Shown piece after piece: positions 61,835-64,000 of a DNA stretch of 64,000 nt. How positions within the stretch are numbered: position 1 is the stretch's first letter; each line of letters begins with the position of its first letter. A program made the position numbers and the translations under genes. The stretch lies in the NCBI GenBank assembly GCA_965116595.1, contig OZ220708.1:992001-1056000 (forward strand), read 5' to 3'. This stretch comes from G963663315 sp963668255 (GTDB lineage Bacteria > Pseudomonadota > Gammaproteobacteria > Arenicellales > Poriferihabitantaceae). The notes below the pieces were generated by a model. It did no database searches. It had not been told where the DNA came from and saw only the letters and a program-made list of their open reading frames with translations.

Positions 61835-63087
61835 TGGCGGAGATCCGAAATTATACGATGAATTTCGGGCCGCAACATCCCGCGGCGCATGGCGTGCTCA
61901 GAATCATCATGGAAATGGATGGTGAAGTGATTGAACGCTGCGACCCGCATATCGGGTTGCTGCATCGGGGCACGGAAAAACTGGCGGAGACCAAACCCTA
62001 CAACCAGAACATCGGTTACATGGATCGCCTTGATTATGTCTCGATGATGTGTAACGAGCATGCCTATGTCCTGGCAATCGAGAAAATGCTCGGCATCCAT
62101 ATCCCGCTCCGCGCACAATATATCAGGGTGCTGTTCGATGAGATCACCCGCATCCTGAATCACTGCCTGTGGCTGGGCGCCCACGCGCTGGATGTTGGCG
62201 CCATGACCGTGTTCCTGTACTGTTTTCGCGAAAGGGAAGACCTGATGGATTGTTACGAGGCGGTATCGGGTGCGCGGATGCATGCCACTTACTATCGGCC
62301 CGGTGGAGTTTATCGGGATTTGCCCGACCAGATGCCAAAATACGCCCCCACCGAACGGCATTCTGAGGAAGAGACCCGGGCACGCAACGAGGACCGCGAA
62401 GGCTCACTGCTTGATTTCATCGAAGCCTTCACCCGGAAGTTTCCAGCCTGTGTAGACGAATATGAAACCCTGTTGAGCGATAACCGCATCTGGAAGCAGA
62501 GGACTGTGGACATCGGAATTGTTGACCCTGAACGGGCAAAGGCACTGGGCTTTACCGGTGCGATGCTGAGAGGCTCCGGAGTGGAATGGGACTTGCGCAA
62601 GAAACAGCCCTATGAAGTTTATGACAAAATGGATTTTGATATTCCGGTGGGCGTCAATGGTGACTGTTATGATCGCTATCTGGTGCGGGTCGAGGAAATG
62701 CGTCAGTCCAATCGCATCATCAGGCAATGTATTGACTGGTTGCGCAATAATCCTGGGCCGGTCATTCTCGATGATCACAAGCTGACCCCGCCTTCGCGGG
62801 AAAACATGAAAGGCGACATGGAATCCCTGATTCATCATTTCAAGTTATTCACCGAGGGTTATTGCGTACCTGCCGGAGAAGCATACGCGGCTATCGAACA
62901 TCCGAAGGGGGAATTCGGTATTTATCTGGTTTCGGATGGCGCCAACAAGCCCTACCGGATAAAAATCCGTGCACCCGGGTTCGCCCACCTTGCTGCCTTG
63001 CAGGAAATGTCCAATGGTCACATGCTGGCGGACATGGTCGCGATCATTGGCACCCAGGACATCGTGTTCGGAGAGATAGACAGGTAA
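61834..63087 (+). CDS. nuoD: NADH-quinone oxidoreductase subunit D
   Basis: NuoD (49-kDa subunit) forms the quinone-binding cavity with NuoB. The 417-residue protein begins with NYTMNFGPQHPAAHGVLRII, with the quinone-site histidine in GPQHPAAHG, then HIGLLHRGTEKL and YMDRLDYVSMMCNEHAY. The C-terminus has the conserved DIVFGEIDR. Its ATG shares one base with the nuoC stop. Confidence 0.97.
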   Translation: MAEIRNYTMNFGPQHPAAHGVLRIIMEMDGEVIERCDPHIGLLHRGTEKLAETKPYNQNIGYMDRLDYVSMMCNEHAYVLAIEKMLGIHIPLRAQYIRVLFDEITRILNHCLWLGAHALDVGAMTVFLYCFREREDLMDCYEAVSGARMHATYYRPGGVYRDLPDQMPKYAPTERHSEEETRARNEDREGSLLDFIEAFTRKFPACVDEYETLLSDNRIWKQRTVDIGIVDPERAKALGFTGAMLRGSGVEWDLRKKQPYEVYDKMDFDIPVGVNGDCYDRYLVRVEEMRQSNRIIRQCIDWLRNNPGPVILDDHKLTPPSRENMKGDMESLIHHFKLFTEGYCVPAGEAYAAIEHPKGEFGIYLVSDGANKPYRIKIRAPGFAHLAALQEMSNGHMLADMVAIIGTQDIVFGEIDR

Positions 63088-63090
63088 GCC

Positions 63091-63588
63091 ATGGCATCAG
63101 ACTGTACAAACAACTCCCTGCTTTGCGATGCGTCAATGCAACAGATCAACCATGAACTGGGTAAATATCCGGCGGACCAACGTCAGTCTGCGCTCATGGC
63201 AGCCCTTCGAATCGCCCAGGACGAACATGGCTGGCTGAGCGAGGAGTTGATCGAATTCGTTGCCGGTGTCATCGGGGTGCCGCCGATCAAGGCTTATGAG
63301 GTTGCGACTTTCTATTCAATGTATGACCTGAGCCCGACAGGCAGACATAAAGTGTGCCTGTGTACAAATATTTCCTGCATGTTACGTGGCTCGGATGAAA
63401 TTGTCGCTCACCTGCAGCAAAAACTTGGAATCAAATTTGGCGAAACCACTGCGGATGGTCAGTTCACCTTGAAGGAAGTGGAGTGTCTGGCGGCTTGTGC
63501 CGGTGCGCCGATGATGCAGATAGGTCATGATTACTACGAAGATTTGACCCCTGACAAGGTCGACCGGATTCTTGAGACGCTGACATGA
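63091..63588 (+). CDS. nuoE: NADH-quinone oxidoreductase subunit E
   Basis: NuoE (24-kDa) holds a 2Fe-2S cluster at the NADH end of complex I. In 165 residues, the ligands are in CLCTNISCMLRG (two cysteines five apart) and VECLAACAGAPMMQI (two four apart). EVATFYSMYDLSPTGRHKV is also typical. It starts 3 bp after nuoD and overlaps nuoF by four bases (ATGA). Confidence 0.96.
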   Translation: MASDCTNNSLLCDASMQQINHELGKYPADQRQSALMAALRIAQDEHGWLSEELIEFVAGVIGVPPIKAYEVATFYSMYDLSPTGRHKVCLCTNISCMLRGSDEIVAHLQQKLGIKFGETTADGQFTLKEVECLAACAGAPMMQIGHDYYEDLTPDKVDRILETLT

Positions 63589-64000
63589 ACATGCCATTGG
63601 TTGCCGACCGGTTCAGTTCCTTGCGCATGGCGTGCAATGTAAGCCTGCCTGACCCTTCTGTCGAAAAACCATGGACGTTGCCAGGCTACCGTGCGAACGG
63701 TGGTTACCTGGCATTGGAAAAAGTACTTTCCGGACAGATACCGCATACCAGGATTATCGATACCATCAAGCAATCGAACATTCGGGGTCGAGGCGGCGCT
63801 GGATTTCCGGTGGGTGTGAAATGGAGCTTCATGCCAAGGAGCTCGGCTGACCAGAAATATGTAGTCTGTAATTCAGACGAAGGCGAACCCGGCACCTGCA
63901 AGGACCGGGATATCATGCGACTGAACCCGCATGCCCTGATTGAGGGAATGACCATTGGCGGTTATGTAATGGGCGCCACGGTGGGATACAACTATATACG
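63585..64000 (+). CDS. nuoF: NADH-quinone oxidoreductase subunit F, N-terminal part (cut by window edge)
   Basis: NuoF binds NADH and FMN and is the electron entry of complex I. The 138 codons present include the NADH-binding IRGRGGAGFPVGVKW and the FMN-binding CNSDEGEPGTCKDRDIM. The C-terminal 4Fe-4S motif is beyond the window. ATG 63585 overlaps the nuoE stop; ATG 63591 is also possible. Confidence 0.96.
   Translation, partial: MNMPLVADRFSSLRMACNVSLPDPSVEKPWTLPGYRANGGYLALEKVLSGQIPHTRIIDTIKQSNIRGRGGAGFPVGVKWSFMPRSSADQKYVVCNSDEGEPGTCKDRDIMRLNPHALIEGMTIGGYVMGATVGYNYI

Overview
The window reads as the chromosome of a Gram-negative gammaproteobacterium. Evidence for this: the order tpiA-secG-tRNA-Leu(GAG)-nuo, LPS-core genes (gmhB, a WaaG-like glycosyltransferase, Kdo/WaaP-type kinases), BamD, DsbD, two-subunit GlyRS, and a class II ribonucleotide reductase split into two genes as in Pseudomonas. 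A DnaK-independent HrcA/CIRCE system controls groESL. I cannot name the genus; the catabolic genes (hydroxyproline-betaine-like enolase-superfamily enzymes, MttB-like methyltransferase, dimethylglycine-dehydrogenase-like enzyme) would fit a marine or host-associated heterotroph.

Layout. 1-1498: rimO (cut by the window edge) and a cysteine-cluster protein, minus strand. 1704-5018: glmU and glmS, plus strand. 5019-17672: an accessory region inserted behind glmS. Its first part (5019-10331) is bracketed by two copies of the last 34 codons of glmS and holds two enolase-superfamily enzymes, a PIN toxin-antitoxin pair, an orphan DUF1778 antitoxin, a shortened Phd-like gene and an unknown membrane protein. 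After the second glmS tail come an AT-rich adenine deaminase gene and then a GC-rich block: class III aminotransferase, BetI-like regulator, MttB-family methyltransferase and a dimethylglycine/sarcosine dehydrogenase with a folate-binding half. 17755-20760: glycosyltransferase, alkyltransferase-like repair protein, pdxA and rsmA. 20920-31932: a long minus-strand housekeeping run (moaB, parC, purC, kinase, pgi, glyQ, glyS, mazG-like, gmhB, plsC). 32009-38566: moaD, moaE, two thioredoxin-type membrane proteins on the minus strand, fxsA, a kinase-like gene and groESL. 38681-45539: TPR protein, galE, surface-polysaccharide glycosyltransferases, a secreted tandem-repeat protein and an FkbM methyltransferase. 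45607-50792: bamD, rluD and the split nrdJ genes. 50972-57709: tesA, ybbA/ybbP-type ABC transporter, a FemAB-like protein, tpiA, secG and tRNA-Leu. 58202-60119: two extra genes separating the tRNA from the nuo operon. 60290-64000: nuoABCDE and the start of nuoF.

The most interesting structure is the duplicated glmS 3' end. The four differences between the two copies are all silent third-position changes, and all lie in the first nine codons; the last 75 bp are identical and the identity stops exactly at the stop codon. This looks like an element that integrates at the end of glmS and restores the reading frame, yet no recombinase or tns gene remains in the window. Other points worth attention are an antitoxin of unusual domain make-up with a palindrome between its -35 and -10 boxes, a family of dispersed nested inverted repeats (one copy of which supplies the plsC stop codon), a pair of NrdR-like boxes at nrdJa, and a 22-bp perfect palindrome between tesA and ybbA.
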